Shown here: piece by piece, positions 16,590 to 24,770 of the stretch | How the letters are laid out: each line of letters opens with the position of its first letter | Numbering within the stretch: the stretch's first letter is position 1 | Source of the DNA: an uncultured bacterium | GTDB lineage: Bacteria; Bacillota_I; Bacilli_A; RFN20; CAG-826 | NCBI GenBank assembly: GCA_949297805.1 | Contig: CASFTG010000004.1 | Location: 1-64,000 of the forward strand | Direction of reading: 5' to 3' | DNA length: 64,000 nt | Program-made: the position numbers and the translations under genes | The notes under the pieces: generated by a model | Database searches by the model: none | Told to the model about the DNA's origin: nothing | The model's input: only the letters and a program-made list of their open reading frames with translations

Positions 16590-17246
16590 ATGGCTTATAC
16601 GCAACCAATCAAGTTTCGATTCGTAATCGAAGGCGAAGGCGCGATTCCGCTTGCTGACTTCAGGAGGTCAGTCTCGGAAATTGAAGGCTTCTTGGATCGA
16701 TGCTACGAGGAGGCGTTTAGAAGGCTTCAAGGCGATTGCGAAAAGCTTGAGTTTGAGAAGAAGCCCCCTTTGGTTACATCCGTGGGAAACGGATGCATTT
16801 GGTTAGACGTCTTGCTTACTGTTCTTTCGATTGCCGCGCCGATTGTTTGGGACATAATCAAAGAACGATGGCGGGGCAAAGCGGAAGCATCGAATATTAA
16901 TGGCGACCAAGTTACCGTTCTTTCTTTAGACCCAAAATCGCTACCTCCTAAGAAAAGGAGATGGAGTGAATCGGATGAGCGTCTTTTCGTCGATTTGATA
17001 GTAGATACCTACGTCATAAAGAAGAAGAAAGAAGACATATATGCATTCATCGATTGGCTGCCGGCCAATCTGCAGGTTTATGGCCGCGATTCTTTGAAAT
17101 GCAAAACGGAAAATACGAAAGCCATATTCAATAACCTGTCGATTTCATTAGGGGACACTCTCGACTGCGCCCCATTAGAAAGATATTCCAAGCGGCATGA
17201 GAGGCTTGTTAAAGAGGCGCTAAGAAAGCACGGGTTCAAGCTTTAG
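16590..17246 (+). CDS. Protein of unknown function with one membrane segment
   Basis: 218 residues. A soluble N-part (FRFVIEGEGAIPLADFRRSV) is followed by one hydrophobic stretch (IWLDVLLTVLSIAAPIVWDI, about 73-92), a basic segment and a helical C-part. GGAGGG precedes the ATG. The gap to the GLUG lipoprotein gene is 20 nt, so the two are an operon and this protein may help anchor, export or control the lipoprotein. No known domain recognised. Confidence 0.6.
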   Translation: MAYTQPIKFRFVIEGEGAIPLADFRRSVSEIEGFLDRCYEEAFRRLQGDCEKLEFEKKPPLVTSVGNGCIWLDVLLTVLSIAAPIVWDIIKERWRGKAEASNINGDQVTVLSLDPKSLPPKKRRWSESDERLFVDLIVDTYVIKKKKEDIYAFIDWLPANLQVYGRDSLKCKTENTKAIFNNLSISLGDTLDCAPLERYSKRHERLVKEALRKHGFKL

Positions 17247-17266
17247 GCATGCAGTGGAGGTCAAAC

Positions 17267-20200
17267 ATGAAAAAATACGTGATATTCGTTGCGATGATTG
17301 GGCTAGCCTTGGGCTTGGCTAGTTGCACCGACCAAATCGGTTCGGCTGGCCCGCAAGGCTCGCAAGGTGAGCTTGGCCAAACTGGACCACAGGGAGAGTC
17401 GGGCACGGATGGTTTGAATCTGCTGACCGGCAAAGGGGAGCCGGCAGCCTCTTTGGGAAACATCGGTGACTCTTACATCGATACTGAAACATGGGACTAC
17501 TATGTCAAGACCAATAACGGATGGGTTAAGCAAGGAAATATCAAAGGCCAGGATGGGGCCGCCGGCGAGAAAGGAGAAACCGGGGAACAAGGGCCCCAAG
17601 GCGACCAAGGCCCGCAAGGTGACGAAGGGGAGCCAGGCGAAGCCGGGAAATCGGCCTACGAACTATATTGTGATGAGCACCCTGAATATGAAGGCACGCT
17701 TGAACAATGGCTCGAAGATCTGGCCAATGGAAACCTTTCGACGGTCTATCACACAGTCTCCTTTGAGGCTGGAACCGAGCAAGATATCGAGCCTCAGGAA
17801 GTCAAACATCTCGGTAAAATAAGCAAGCCGGTGGATCCCGAAAGAAAGGGCTATACGTTCAATGGCTGGACCTATCAAGGCGAGACTTGGTCGTTCACTG
17901 GCTATGTCGTTACCGAGGATATGACCCTAACTGCCGATTGGGAAGCTAATGTATACCATGTCACATTTGATCCAATGGGTGGTCAACTCGATGCGATTGA
18001 GGCTGATTATACTTTTGACGATGAGATAGCCTTGCCTATTCCGACCAAAGACGAAGCGGCTTTCCTCGGCTGGACATATGAAGGAGTAACTATCCAGGAC
18101 GGTCCTTGGTCAATCGATGAGGACTGCACCCTAATAGCCACTTGGAGGCAGGATTCATATACCGTTGAATATGATTACGGCTACGACGATCTTTCATCGT
18201 CCGAGGAAATACCCTATGGCGAATACCTTGATTTACCCTCGCCAAAAAGAGATGGCTACCAGTTCCTCGGTTGGCTTGACGAAGAAGACAACGTCGTTAT
18301 AAGCCAGGATTACCTTTGGCTGCACGATCTCAAACTGACCGCGGTCTGGAAGGCTGTGGAGACCGTCGTTACGTTAAACTCTGGCGAGGGGTATTTCGAG
18401 GGGTATTTACACGAGACCGTGGTTACCATTAATTATGATCAAGATTTTAAATTGCCGGTTCCTACTGGCGATAATTTTAATGGTTGGTACTACGGGGACC
18501 GGAGAATAACCGATGAGTTCGGCAAAGGCTTGGCACCATGGGATATAGTTTTATCGGAACTGACGTTAGAGGCGTTTTATTTCATTCCCATATATGATGC
18601 TGCTGATCTTTGCGCGATGTCCGATAATCTTGGTGGCAATTATCGTCTCATGAAAGACATAACTTTAATTGGTGAATGGACGCCAATTGGGACGAAAGAT
18701 TCCCCATTTACAGGATCCCTTGATGGGGCCGGACATTCGATTAAAGCTTTGTCAATCACCGAAAGTAGCGGGGACTATCTGGGCTTGTTTGGATATTTTT
18801 CAGGATCTATGGTTTCGAACATTAATTTCCGAGGTGCTACAATTAACGTTTCATATCCTTCGTCCAACCAGGATGCAATTTATGTCGGATTGGTTGCTGG
18901 ATATGTTACCTCACGTGCAAACTTCAGAAACATAAGTGTTGATGCGGCTTCTTCGGTTTTTGCGGATCGGCCAAAGAACTTGGATTCTTGCATTGGTGGT
19001 TTGATCGGTGGTGGAGATAAATTAGCATCGATATCTATTGAATCATCATCCAATTGCGGCAGCGTTACTAGTTCGTCCTCCTCTTATTACTCCGGCGTTG
19101 GGGGTTTTGTTGGGTACGGTTCTTATATTGCAATTTCCTCATCCTCTAACGCCGGGGCTATTTCCGGATCCGATGACGTTGGTGGCCTTGTTGGTCACGG
19201 AAGCCAAGCTCGAATTATTATTTCTTCATCTTCTAACTCTGGGGCTATTTCCGGATCTGATGACGTTGGTGGCCTTGTTGGTAATTTCACCGACGCTACC
19301 ATTTCATCTTCTTCAAACTCTGGCGTCGTCTCTGGGTTCTTTTTTGTCGGTGGCCTTGCCGGATGGGGTCATTCTATAACAATATATTCGTCGTTCAATT
19401 CATCGATTGTTTCCGGATCTGGCGAAATAGGAGGTCTCGTTGGGGGGTATGGTTCTAGCGTCGTCATTTCGTCATCTTTTAACTACGGTGATGTAAAAGG
19501 TTACAGCAATATGGTCGGCGGTTTGGTTGGCACTTGCTATCATGTAACAATTTTCTCGTCGTTTAATTCCGGCAATATATCAGGCTCCTCTTATGTAGGA
19601 GGTCTCGTTGGATATGTTTTCTCCAACTCTTTATCTTCGCCCAATGTTCAAGGATTTATTGAATCTTCTTCTAATGCCGGAAGCGTTAATGGAACCGGCA
19701 ATTGTGCCGGAGGCCTTCTCGGAGGAGCCGGCGATTCGGTTTCCGTTTCCATCTATTCTTCATCAAATGTTGGAGCGGTCAAAAGCCAAGGAGAAGTCGG
19801 CGGTCTCGCTGGCTCTGCAACGGAGCTCGTCGCTGAAAATTGTTTGGTTGTATGTGATGCCGAAGTAACAAGTACGGATGAATCAATTGGTTCTATTTTT
19901 GGAAGTTCCGATTCCCCCCAAGTTAATAATTGTCATTACCTTTGCACGTTTTCTTATCCAAGCGGATTTACCGGAATCAGCAATATAACAGGGATAGAAA
20001 TTTCTTCACTTGCCGAAATTACGATGGAGTTCTTTCCCGATACTTTGGGATGGGACCTCTCGCTTTGGGACTTCGGCGATTTTGATCCAGCAACCGGCGA
20101 TTTCCCAACCCCTTATTTAGGTTTTAAACCACTTGGAACGTGGAAGTTCTCCTCTTTTGTCCTGACTTTGTGCCAATATGACGGTACCGAGGACAGCCTT

Positions 20201-20449
20201 TCCGTTTTAACTGACTATGATGGCAATAGCTACAAGTTCGGTTTCAACATCGATTTATATACCAGGGATTATTCTTATACTTATGTAGATGGAGGTAATG
20301 TTTCCTATGTCAATATTGTTCAAGGCGATTCCGGTTACTTAGGACTAGTCTTAGAGGCGACATCTGGAAAGATGATTGTTGGAAACTTAATTTATGACGA
20401 GGGATTAATTATCGACGAGCAACACGATTGGTTTAATCGCGCTATTTAG
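17267..20449 (+). CDS. Large collagen-like / InlB-repeat / GLUG lipoprotein
   Basis: 1060-residue surface lipoprotein. Signal peptide with lipobox GLASC (Cys about 20), then collagen-like tracts (GSAGPQGSQGELGQTGPQGE; GEKGETGEQGPQGDQGPQGD) around the same module as in the protein at 6590 (GNIGDSYIDTETWDYYVKT). Four or so InlB/Listeria-Bacteroides repeats follow (about 155-430: YTFNGWTYQG, AAFLGWTYEG, YQFLGWLDEE, FNGWYYGDR). The GLUG region (about 435-950) has at least eight VGGLVG-type units separated by Ser-rich ISSSSNSG stretches, and a beta-rich C-domain ends the protein. GLUG repeats occur in adhesins and IgA-protease-like proteins. The start at 17267, not 17249, follows GGAGG and gives the signal peptide. 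Likely adhesin or cell-surface binding protein. Confidence 0.8.
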   Translation: MKKYVIFVAMIGLALGLASCTDQIGSAGPQGSQGELGQTGPQGESGTDGLNLLTGKGEPAASLGNIGDSYIDTETWDYYVKTNNGWVKQGNIKGQDGAAGEKGETGEQGPQGDQGPQGDEGEPGEAGKSAYELYCDEHPEYEGTLEQWLEDLANGNLSTVYHTVSFEAGTEQDIEPQEVKHLGKISKPVDPERKGYTFNGWTYQGETWSFTGYVVTEDMTLTADWEANVYHVTFDPMGGQLDAIEADYTFDDEIALPIPTKDEAAFLGWTYEGVTIQDGPWSIDEDCTLIATWRQDSYTVEYDYGYDDLSSSEEIPYGEYLDLPSPKRDGYQFLGWLDEEDNVVISQDYLWLHDLKLTAVWKAVETVVTLNSGEGYFEGYLHETVVTINYDQDFKLPVPTGDNFNGWYYGDRRITDEFGKGLAPWDIVLSELTLEAFYFIPIYDAADLCAMSDNLGGNYRLMKDITLIGEWTPIGTKDSPFTGSLDGAGHSIKALSITESSGDYLGLFGYFSGSMVSNINFRGATINVSYPSSNQDAIYVGLVAGYVTSRANFRNISVDAASSVFADRPKNLDSCIGGLIGGGDKLASISIESSSNCGSVTSSSSSYYSGVGGFVGYGSYIAISSSSNAGAISGSDDVGGLVGHGSQARIIISSSSNSGAISGSDDVGGLVGNFTDATISSSSNSGVVSGFFFVGGLAGWGHSITIYSSFNSSIVSGSGEIGGLVGGYGSSVVISSSFNYGDVKGYSNMVGGLVGTCYHVTIFSSFNSGNISGSSYVGGLVGYVFSNSLSSPNVQGFIESSSNAGSVNGTGNCAGGLLGGAGDSVSVSIYSSSNVGAVKSQGEVGGLAGSATELVAENCLVVCDAEVTSTDESIGSIFGSSDSPQVNNCHYLCTFSYPSGFTGISNITGIEISSLAEITMEFFPDTLGWDLSLWDFGDFDPATGDFPTPYLGFKPLGTWKFSSFVLTLCQYDGTEDSLSVLTDYDGNSYKFGFNIDLYTRDYSYTYVDGGNVSYVNIVQGDSGYLGLVLEATSGKMIVGNLIYDEGLIIDEQHDWFNRAI

Positions 20450-20558
20450 TTTGTTTGAAATGCAAATTGCTTAGATTCTATAGTTTCTATATTGTAGTTC
20501 ATGATCGCAAAAACGGACGAATTATGCGGTTATGGCTTTAATGAGTCGAGGGAGACGT

Positions 20559-20798
20559 ATGGCCGATATTCAAGTCACAGTCCTAATAGACGAGGAACTC
20601 AAACGCGAGGCTGAGCAACTATTCGCCAAGCTTGGACTTTCGTTGAATACCGCCATCAATCTCTTCCTCAAACAGTGCTTCCATATCGGCCACCTTCCTT
20701 ACGAAATTAGTCAGGACCCGAATGTTTACCAAATTGCCTTGGACTCTGACGTTGGGAAGATCTCCCGGAAACTCATGGAGGGGGCAAGAAACTTATGA
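20559..20798 (+). CDS. Orphan RelB/DinJ-type antitoxin
   Basis: 79 residues. The ribbon-helix-helix N-terminus (IQVTVLIDEELKREAEQLFA, then LGLSLNTAINLFLKQC) is typical of RelB/DinJ antitoxins, which repress their own operon and neutralise an mRNA-cleaving RelE/YafQ-type toxin. A frame nine codons longer exists; the start at 20559 follows GAGGGAGA. No toxin gene follows, and the next gene (20967) is a HipA-like kinase with its own promoter. The partner has been lost or lies elsewhere. Confidence 0.75.
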   Translation: MADIQVTVLIDEELKREAEQLFAKLGLSLNTAINLFLKQCFHIGHLPYEISQDPNVYQIALDSDVGKISRKLMEGARNL

Positions 20799-20929
20799 GG
20801 AATTGACTCCTTGAGCCAGCGCCCTTATAGTCGGCTGTCCGTTATTTTCGGAAAAGGCGCGCCAATTTGTTCAGAATACAGGCGAATGTTCATCGCGAGA
20901 TTCGTTTTTTGAAATTATGACATAACCGG

Positions 20930-20958
20930 TTGAATAGTCTTTTTCTTTCGTCTACTAT
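20930..20958 (+). promoter_or_regulatory. Promoter of the HipA-like gene, predicting a leaderless mRNA
   Basis: TTGAAT (20930-20935), a 17-bp spacer and TACTAT (20953-20958). The ATG at 20967 lies 8 nt after the -10 box, where transcription should start, and no Shine-Dalgarno sequence is present. Confidence 0.6.
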
Positions 20959-20966
20959 GTCTACCG

Positions 20967-22097
20967 ATGGGCACTTACTATCTGAAAAACCGCGATTTGC
21001 CTCTATTGAAATTCACGATGGAGATGACGGAAGAGGGTTTTGCCGTCGACATTACGGAAAGATATAAGGAGCATTCGAACCTCTTGCCTTTGGATTTGAA
21101 GGCGAACGAAGAGGGGCTGCTTAAATGGTTGAAAAGGCGAACCATCCCATCCAATCGGGCTTATGTGGTTAATTTCCTGGCCAAACTCGGGCTCAACGAG
21201 AAAGACGTTAAGGGCATTATCGATTATTGCCTTGGTCTGTCGCTTAATGATTGCTATTGGGTGACTCCCGACGGATTTCGCGGATCGTTTGCCGATTACA
21301 ATCTATTTGAGAACCGGTTTAGCCAAACCTTGGCCAACATCGCCTTCACCGGTTATGGGTCAGCCCTTCGATCAACCTTCCGTTCGTCCCCAGAATTCAC
21401 AACCAATGGGATGCTGCCGAAATGCTGGCGGAGAATTAACGGGAAAATATATTTGTTCAAAGGCGGAACCTCCGGCTTCGCCAATTCTGGAAATGAGCCT
21501 TACTGCGAGTTCTATGCCGCCGAGGTCGCCAAAAGGATGGGGCTTGAGGCGGTCAACTATAATCTAAGTAAATGGAAAGGGCAACTATGCTCGACCTGTG
21601 AACTATTCACTAGCCTCGACTATTCTTTTCTTCCGGCCGGTAGCTTGTTCAAAGACTCCTCAATCAATGGCTTCTTGTCTTTCCTCCAAGAATTAGGGGA
21701 GGAATATCATGAGGCGTTCCTGGACATGATCGCCTTCGACGCCGTCATCCTCAATACCGATCGGCATTATGGCAATTTCGGTTTCTTGATCGACAATAAA
21801 ACGAACTCGATCGCTTCTTTCGCCCCGATATTCGATAACGGGCTCTCCTTATTGACTTACGCCATGGATGATGAACTTAACGATTGGCATGCCTATGCGG
21901 CCACGAGGAAACCGGCTCTTTATGGGTCCTTCGTCGACTTCGCCAAAAAGCATATTGGGAAAAGGCAAAAAGAGAAGCTCCGCCATCTAATCGGTTTCCG
22001 TTTCGTCAAGCATCCACGTTATAACTTCACGCCCAAGCGGCTCAAGGTCCTCGAAGACATTATCGCCTATCAAGTCAATCGGCTGCTGAGCGATTAA
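20967..22097 (+). CDS. HipA-like kinase-fold protein
   Basis: 376 residues. The C-terminal half carries the HipA-C catalytic signatures: FDAVILNTDRHYGNFGFLID (catalytic Asp in NTDRH, Asn in GN, about 256-275) and PIFDNGLSL (metal-binding Asp, about 288-296). The N-terminal part (YYLKNRDLPLLKF) is not the classical HipA N-domain and no HipB repressor is adjacent, so it belongs to the large group of HipA-like kinases in gut Bacillota rather than to canonical hipBA. Substrate unknown. An antitoxin of another family (20559) lies upstream but is transcribed separately. Confidence 0.75.
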   Translation: MGTYYLKNRDLPLLKFTMEMTEEGFAVDITERYKEHSNLLPLDLKANEEGLLKWLKRRTIPSNRAYVVNFLAKLGLNEKDVKGIIDYCLGLSLNDCYWVTPDGFRGSFADYNLFENRFSQTLANIAFTGYGSALRSTFRSSPEFTTNGMLPKCWRRINGKIYLFKGGTSGFANSGNEPYCEFYAAEVAKRMGLEAVNYNLSKWKGQLCSTCELFTSLDYSFLPAGSLFKDSSINGFLSFLQELGEEYHEAFLDMIAFDAVILNTDRHYGNFGFLIDNKTNSIASFAPIFDNGLSLLTYAMDDELNDWHAYAATRKPALYGSFVDFAKKHIGKRQKEKLRHLIGFRFVKHPRYNFTPKRLKVLEDIIAYQVNRLLSD

Positions 22098-22155
22098 TCG
22101 CCTTTTTGGCGCTGCATCTTCGGCTGAACCTAGGGATGTCAATCTTTTTGCTGGC

Positions 22156-22184
22156 CTGACAAAGATGGTTGGACCTGCGATAAT
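22156..22184 (+). promoter_or_regulatory. Promoter of the 22191 gene, predicting a leaderless mRNA
   Basis: CTGACA (22156-22161), a 17-bp spacer and GATAAT (22179-22184). The ATG at 22191 is 6 nt after the -10 box and has no ribosome binding site. Confidence 0.65.
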
Positions 22185-22190
22185 GATTGC

Positions 22191-23069
22191 ATGGCTATCG
22201 GCAAAAGGTATCGGATTGGCAAAGGGCCCGATAACGTCAGTTTGTATGAACGCTTCGAACGGGAACGGCTCGATTTCTATTATGATCCCGCTGATCCCTT
22301 GACTTTTAATCCGAAGATTAGGCGGGCTGATATCGAGCACGCCCCGGAATTTAATACCCTATTGGCTAAAGGAACCAATTATTCCGATGCTTTGATGGAG
22401 CATAACCTACTCAACTGCGCTTCCTTCCTTGGCTTTAGCAGCGAGCAAGGATCTTTGCTATATAAAGGGGTCATCAAGGCTTTGACCTATTTTCCTAAGT
22501 TGACCAGCTTCATCGACTTCCTTGGCAGCCTTGATGGCTTTTCTTATCTAATGAATCGATTGGAGGAGGAAGAGATCGCTTTACGCTTCGGCTTAGCCTT
22601 CGTTAAACCGAATCGAAGAACGGACGTTAAGAAGTTCCTGATCCGTTATTTCCGGCGCTGCTATGCCAAGACCGCGCAAGGCGGCAATATGCTGGGGATC
22701 GACATCGATCACCTGGGTAAGCTCCATTTCATCTTCCTCGACGTCAAGAACCTCTCCGATCTCGATAGGCTGGAACGGGTCCGGCGTCGTTTTACCTCTT
22801 TTGGGTATGCGGTGGATCCCCTTTCCTTCGTCGTTGTCCACGAAATGATGCATGCCTTGGACCAGAAGCATTCTCTTGTTGGCCGGGATTATGAGATATG
22901 CCATTACTTCGCTGTCCATAAAGAAGCCGAACTCCAATCATTAATAGGGAAAGAGAAAGATAAATACGAGTATTACGCCTCAATCATGGCGATTGCCGTC
23001 TTAATGGATAAGAAGCCGCCTTTAGCCCAGGAACTGTTGGAAGCGACCTTCCGGGCCATCGATAATTGA
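22191..23069 (+). CDS. Predicted zinc-metalloprotease-like protein
   Basis: 292 residues, soluble, no signal peptide. A classic HExxH motif sits in VVVHEMMHALDQKHS (about 220-234), with a downstream Glu (KEAELQSL, about 244-251) that could be the third zinc ligand. The rest is helical and unfamiliar to me. The RBS of the next gene (23081) overlaps its stop, so they form an operon. A truncated relative lies at 58667. Peptidase activity is inferred from the motif only. Confidence 0.65.
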   Translation: MAIGKRYRIGKGPDNVSLYERFERERLDFYYDPADPLTFNPKIRRADIEHAPEFNTLLAKGTNYSDALMEHNLLNCASFLGFSSEQGSLLYKGVIKALTYFPKLTSFIDFLGSLDGFSYLMNRLEEEEIALRFGLAFVKPNRRTDVKKFLIRYFRRCYAKTAQGGNMLGIDIDHLGKLHFIFLDVKNLSDLDRLERVRRRFTSFGYAVDPLSFVVVHEMMHALDQKHSLVGRDYEICHYFAVHKEAELQSLIGKEKDKYEYYASIMAIAVLMDKKPPLAQELLEATFRAIDN

Positions 23070-23080
23070 GGAGCAAGGGA

Positions 23081-23521
23081 ATGGATGAGAAAGAAACATT
23101 AATTGAGCCAAAGAAAGACGAGCCGAGCGAATTGGCGAAGCGGAAGGCGGTACTAGAAGCCGCCCTTCAGGAATACCAGGCCGAAGAGGATGCCCTCTTA
23201 GCTAAGGTTCAAGAGAAGGATAAGCAAATAGCCTCATTGAAGAGAACCCATCTTTTCATTGTCATCGCCACCTCAATATTAAGCGCGATCATCTTCGGAG
23301 TCTCCTGGTATCCTTATGCCGATTACGTTCATTCCCATAAAGACGATCCGTCGGCAATGGGGGAAGCGAGCTATTTATTGATATTGCCAATCTTGGTCGG
23401 ATTGTTTTTAACCGCCGTCATCGTCATCGTGATTATCGGGACGAAGAAGAGCAAACAGCTACGGACGTTGCAAGCCGAGAAAGCCAAACTAAAAGAGGAA
23501 TACGAACGGATGGGACGCTAG
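23081..23521 (+). CDS. Coiled-coil protein with two membrane helices
   Basis: 146 residues. A Glu/Lys-rich coiled coil (about 12-58) is followed by a transmembrane helix (THLFIVIATSILSAIIFGVS), a loop, a second helix (YLLILPILVGLFLTAVIVIV) and a second short coiled coil to the C-terminus. The start at 23081, five codons after the first possible TTG, follows GAGGAG. Second gene of the operon with the HExxH protein; it may tether or control it at the membrane (inference from operon only). Confidence 0.6.
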   Translation: MDEKETLIEPKKDEPSELAKRKAVLEAALQEYQAEEDALLAKVQEKDKQIASLKRTHLFIVIATSILSAIIFGVSWYPYADYVHSHKDDPSAMGEASYLLILPILVGLFLTAVIVIVIIGTKKSKQLRTLQAEKAKLKEEYERMGR

Positions 23522-23565
23522 AACGTTATGCCTAGTGTCAGGCCTAAATCCCGTAAAACCTCGGG

Positions 23566-23618
23566 TTGAAACCCCGCCAACCTTCCGATTGGAATTCCGC
23601 CAACCTTCCGATTTGAAA
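23566..23618 (+). repeat. Repeat block with 23-bp period, possible orphan operator array
   Basis: CCGCCAACCTTCCGATT with flanking TTGAAA/TTGGAA occurs with CCGCCAA cores at 23574 and 23597 (23 bp apart); the TTGAAA flank appears a third time at about 23613. The 23-bp period equals that of the arrays in front of the GPKWCGKT-type ATPases at 31853 and 59222. A truncated ATPase of that type lies at 24753, so this may be its stranded operator. Confidence 0.5.
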
Positions 23619-23661
23619 TACTACAAGTGTACAAATAGTGCACATTTGATAATGAGTCAAA

Positions 23662-23708
23662 CGGCGAAGAAAGCGGTGAAGAAACGGTGAAGTAAACGGT
23701 GAAGAAAA
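23662..23708 (+). repeat. Four tandem CGGTGAAGAAA repeats
   Basis: CGG(C/T)GAAG(A/T)AA units start at 23662, 23674, 23685 and 23697, a period of 11-12 bp. No start codon or coding frame is linked to them. Part of a 470-bp gene-free stretch made almost only of short repeats. Confidence 0.6.
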
Positions 23709-23833
23709 ACTGATTCGCCGATTAAAATGGTCTCTTAATTTCCGTCTGGTCTCTTTTGAAACTTAGGCCACACGATAGTTAAGAGGTTTACGTAGTTGAC
23801 CCGATGAAGCCGGGCGTTGGGCCATTGTCGGCC

Positions 23834-23890
23834 GAAGCAGAAAATGAAGCAGTAAATGAAGCAGGAAACGGTCCGGCTGAAGCAGAAAAT
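23834..23890 (+). repeat. Four GAAGCAG(A/T)AAAT repeats
   Basis: GAAGCAG units start at 23834, 23846, 23858 and 23879; the first three are 12 bp apart. Between this and the previous block, TGGTCTCTT is repeated at 23728 and 23747. The stretch reads as several unrelated operator-like arrays left without genes. Confidence 0.55.
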
Positions 23891-23995
23891 AATCGCGGAA
23901 TAACGAAGAACCCTAGAAGATAACTTTGCTCTACCGCTTAGATGTCGCCAAACATTTCCTTTCGGCGTTAAGTCTCAATCAATTTAGATGCCAAC

Positions 23996-24607
23996 TTAAT
24001 GCAGCAGATCCTCAATGGTGCAGCACAAGGTTTTGGCTAAGGCATATAAGGTCTCCCCTTTGGCTTTCCAAAGGTATCGCCGGTCAGCCTCATAATAGTT
24101 GAGGGAACGGATATTGACCCCGCTTAGGCGGGAAAGCTGCTTTTTGGATAGTTGTCGGAGTTTCCGGTAATAGGTCAGTTTGTTCTTATTGGGGAGTTTG
24201 TCCTCGATCCATTTGGCGGTCTTGGACTCCGGGGCTTCGTGATAGGGGTGATAGATGCTGATTAAGGCGCTTAAGGGGACGGCTGTAAGTATTTTCTGGA
24301 ATGGGATATCCAGATACCACTGGGTATAAGCCAAGACCCAACCGGCCCAATACTCCGGGGTGCGGTCCATGCTGACCTGATTATAGGGGGCGTTTTGTTC
24401 AAGAATTTCGACCAGCATCTCAACCGCCGATTTGCCTGATAGGTAATTCGGATTCCCTTTCTCGATGGCGTTGGCGACAAAAGAGGCGGCGAACCTAGTT
24501 CCGATATCATCGGGATCCATCCCCATTGAGTTGATGGCGAGGTCGAATAAGTCCGCCAGGTTGCGCATGACGTCAGATAGATACACTTCATCGTAAGCGG
24601 GGATCAT
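23996..24607 (-). CDS. Helix-turn-helix (XRE-type) protein of a toxin-antitoxin-like module
   Basis: 203 residues. The C-terminal 65 residues form an XRE-type HTH (KLRQLSKKQLSRLSGVNIRS, then LNYYEADRR, ALAKTLCCTIEDLL). The N-terminal part (MRNLADLFDLAINSMGMDPD, WAGWVLAYTQWY) matches a pattern I recall from HTH proteins that follow DUF3791/DUF3990-type genes in gut Bacillota, thought to be toxin-antitoxin-like. Its start overlaps the end of an upstream remnant by 20 nt. GAGGAGG lies 11 nt before the ATG. Probably a DNA-binding antitoxin or autoregulator now missing most of its partner. Confidence 0.65.
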   Translation of the reverse strand: MIPAYDEVYLSDVMRNLADLFDLAINSMGMDPDDIGTRFAASFVANAIEKGNPNYLSGKSAVEMLVEILEQNAPYNQVSMDRTPEYWAGWVLAYTQWYLDIPFQKILTAVPLSALISIYHPYHEAPESKTAKWIEDKLPNKNKLTYYRKLRQLSKKQLSRLSGVNIRSLNYYEADRRYLWKAKGETLYALAKTLCCTIEDLLH

Positions 24608-24770
24608 TTTCTTCGATGCCTCCTCTTATGATGTCCATGAGGAAGATCCCGTCAAAGGGCTTTCCCTCCCGACTGTCCCGATAGGCCTTTCTCGCTTCTT
24701 CGTCCCGTTTTTTCCTAAGTGGATAAAAAACATCCTGCGGGGCGGGCTCCCGATGAATCTTGGCCTAAGC
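24588..24770 (-). pseudogene. C-terminal remnant of the partner gene of the HTH protein
   Basis: An open frame without a start codon runs into the HTH gene and overlaps it by 20 nt (KKRDEEARKAYRDSREGKPF, then DGIFLMDIIRGGIEENDP). The overlap is typical of coupled toxin-antitoxin partners. Its 5' end is cut off where the forward-strand ATPase fragment (24753) begins, so a rearrangement joined the two. Partner identity uncertain. Confidence 0.45.

Noticed and set aside
19130-19850. Tandem DNA repeats
   Set aside because: They are the coding repeats of the GLUG lipoprotein.
23069-23521. Alternative genetic code with TGA as Trp
   Set aside because: TGA ends many genes in the window (for example at 23067, 25482, 41039) and Trp is encoded by TGG, so the standard bacterial code applies.
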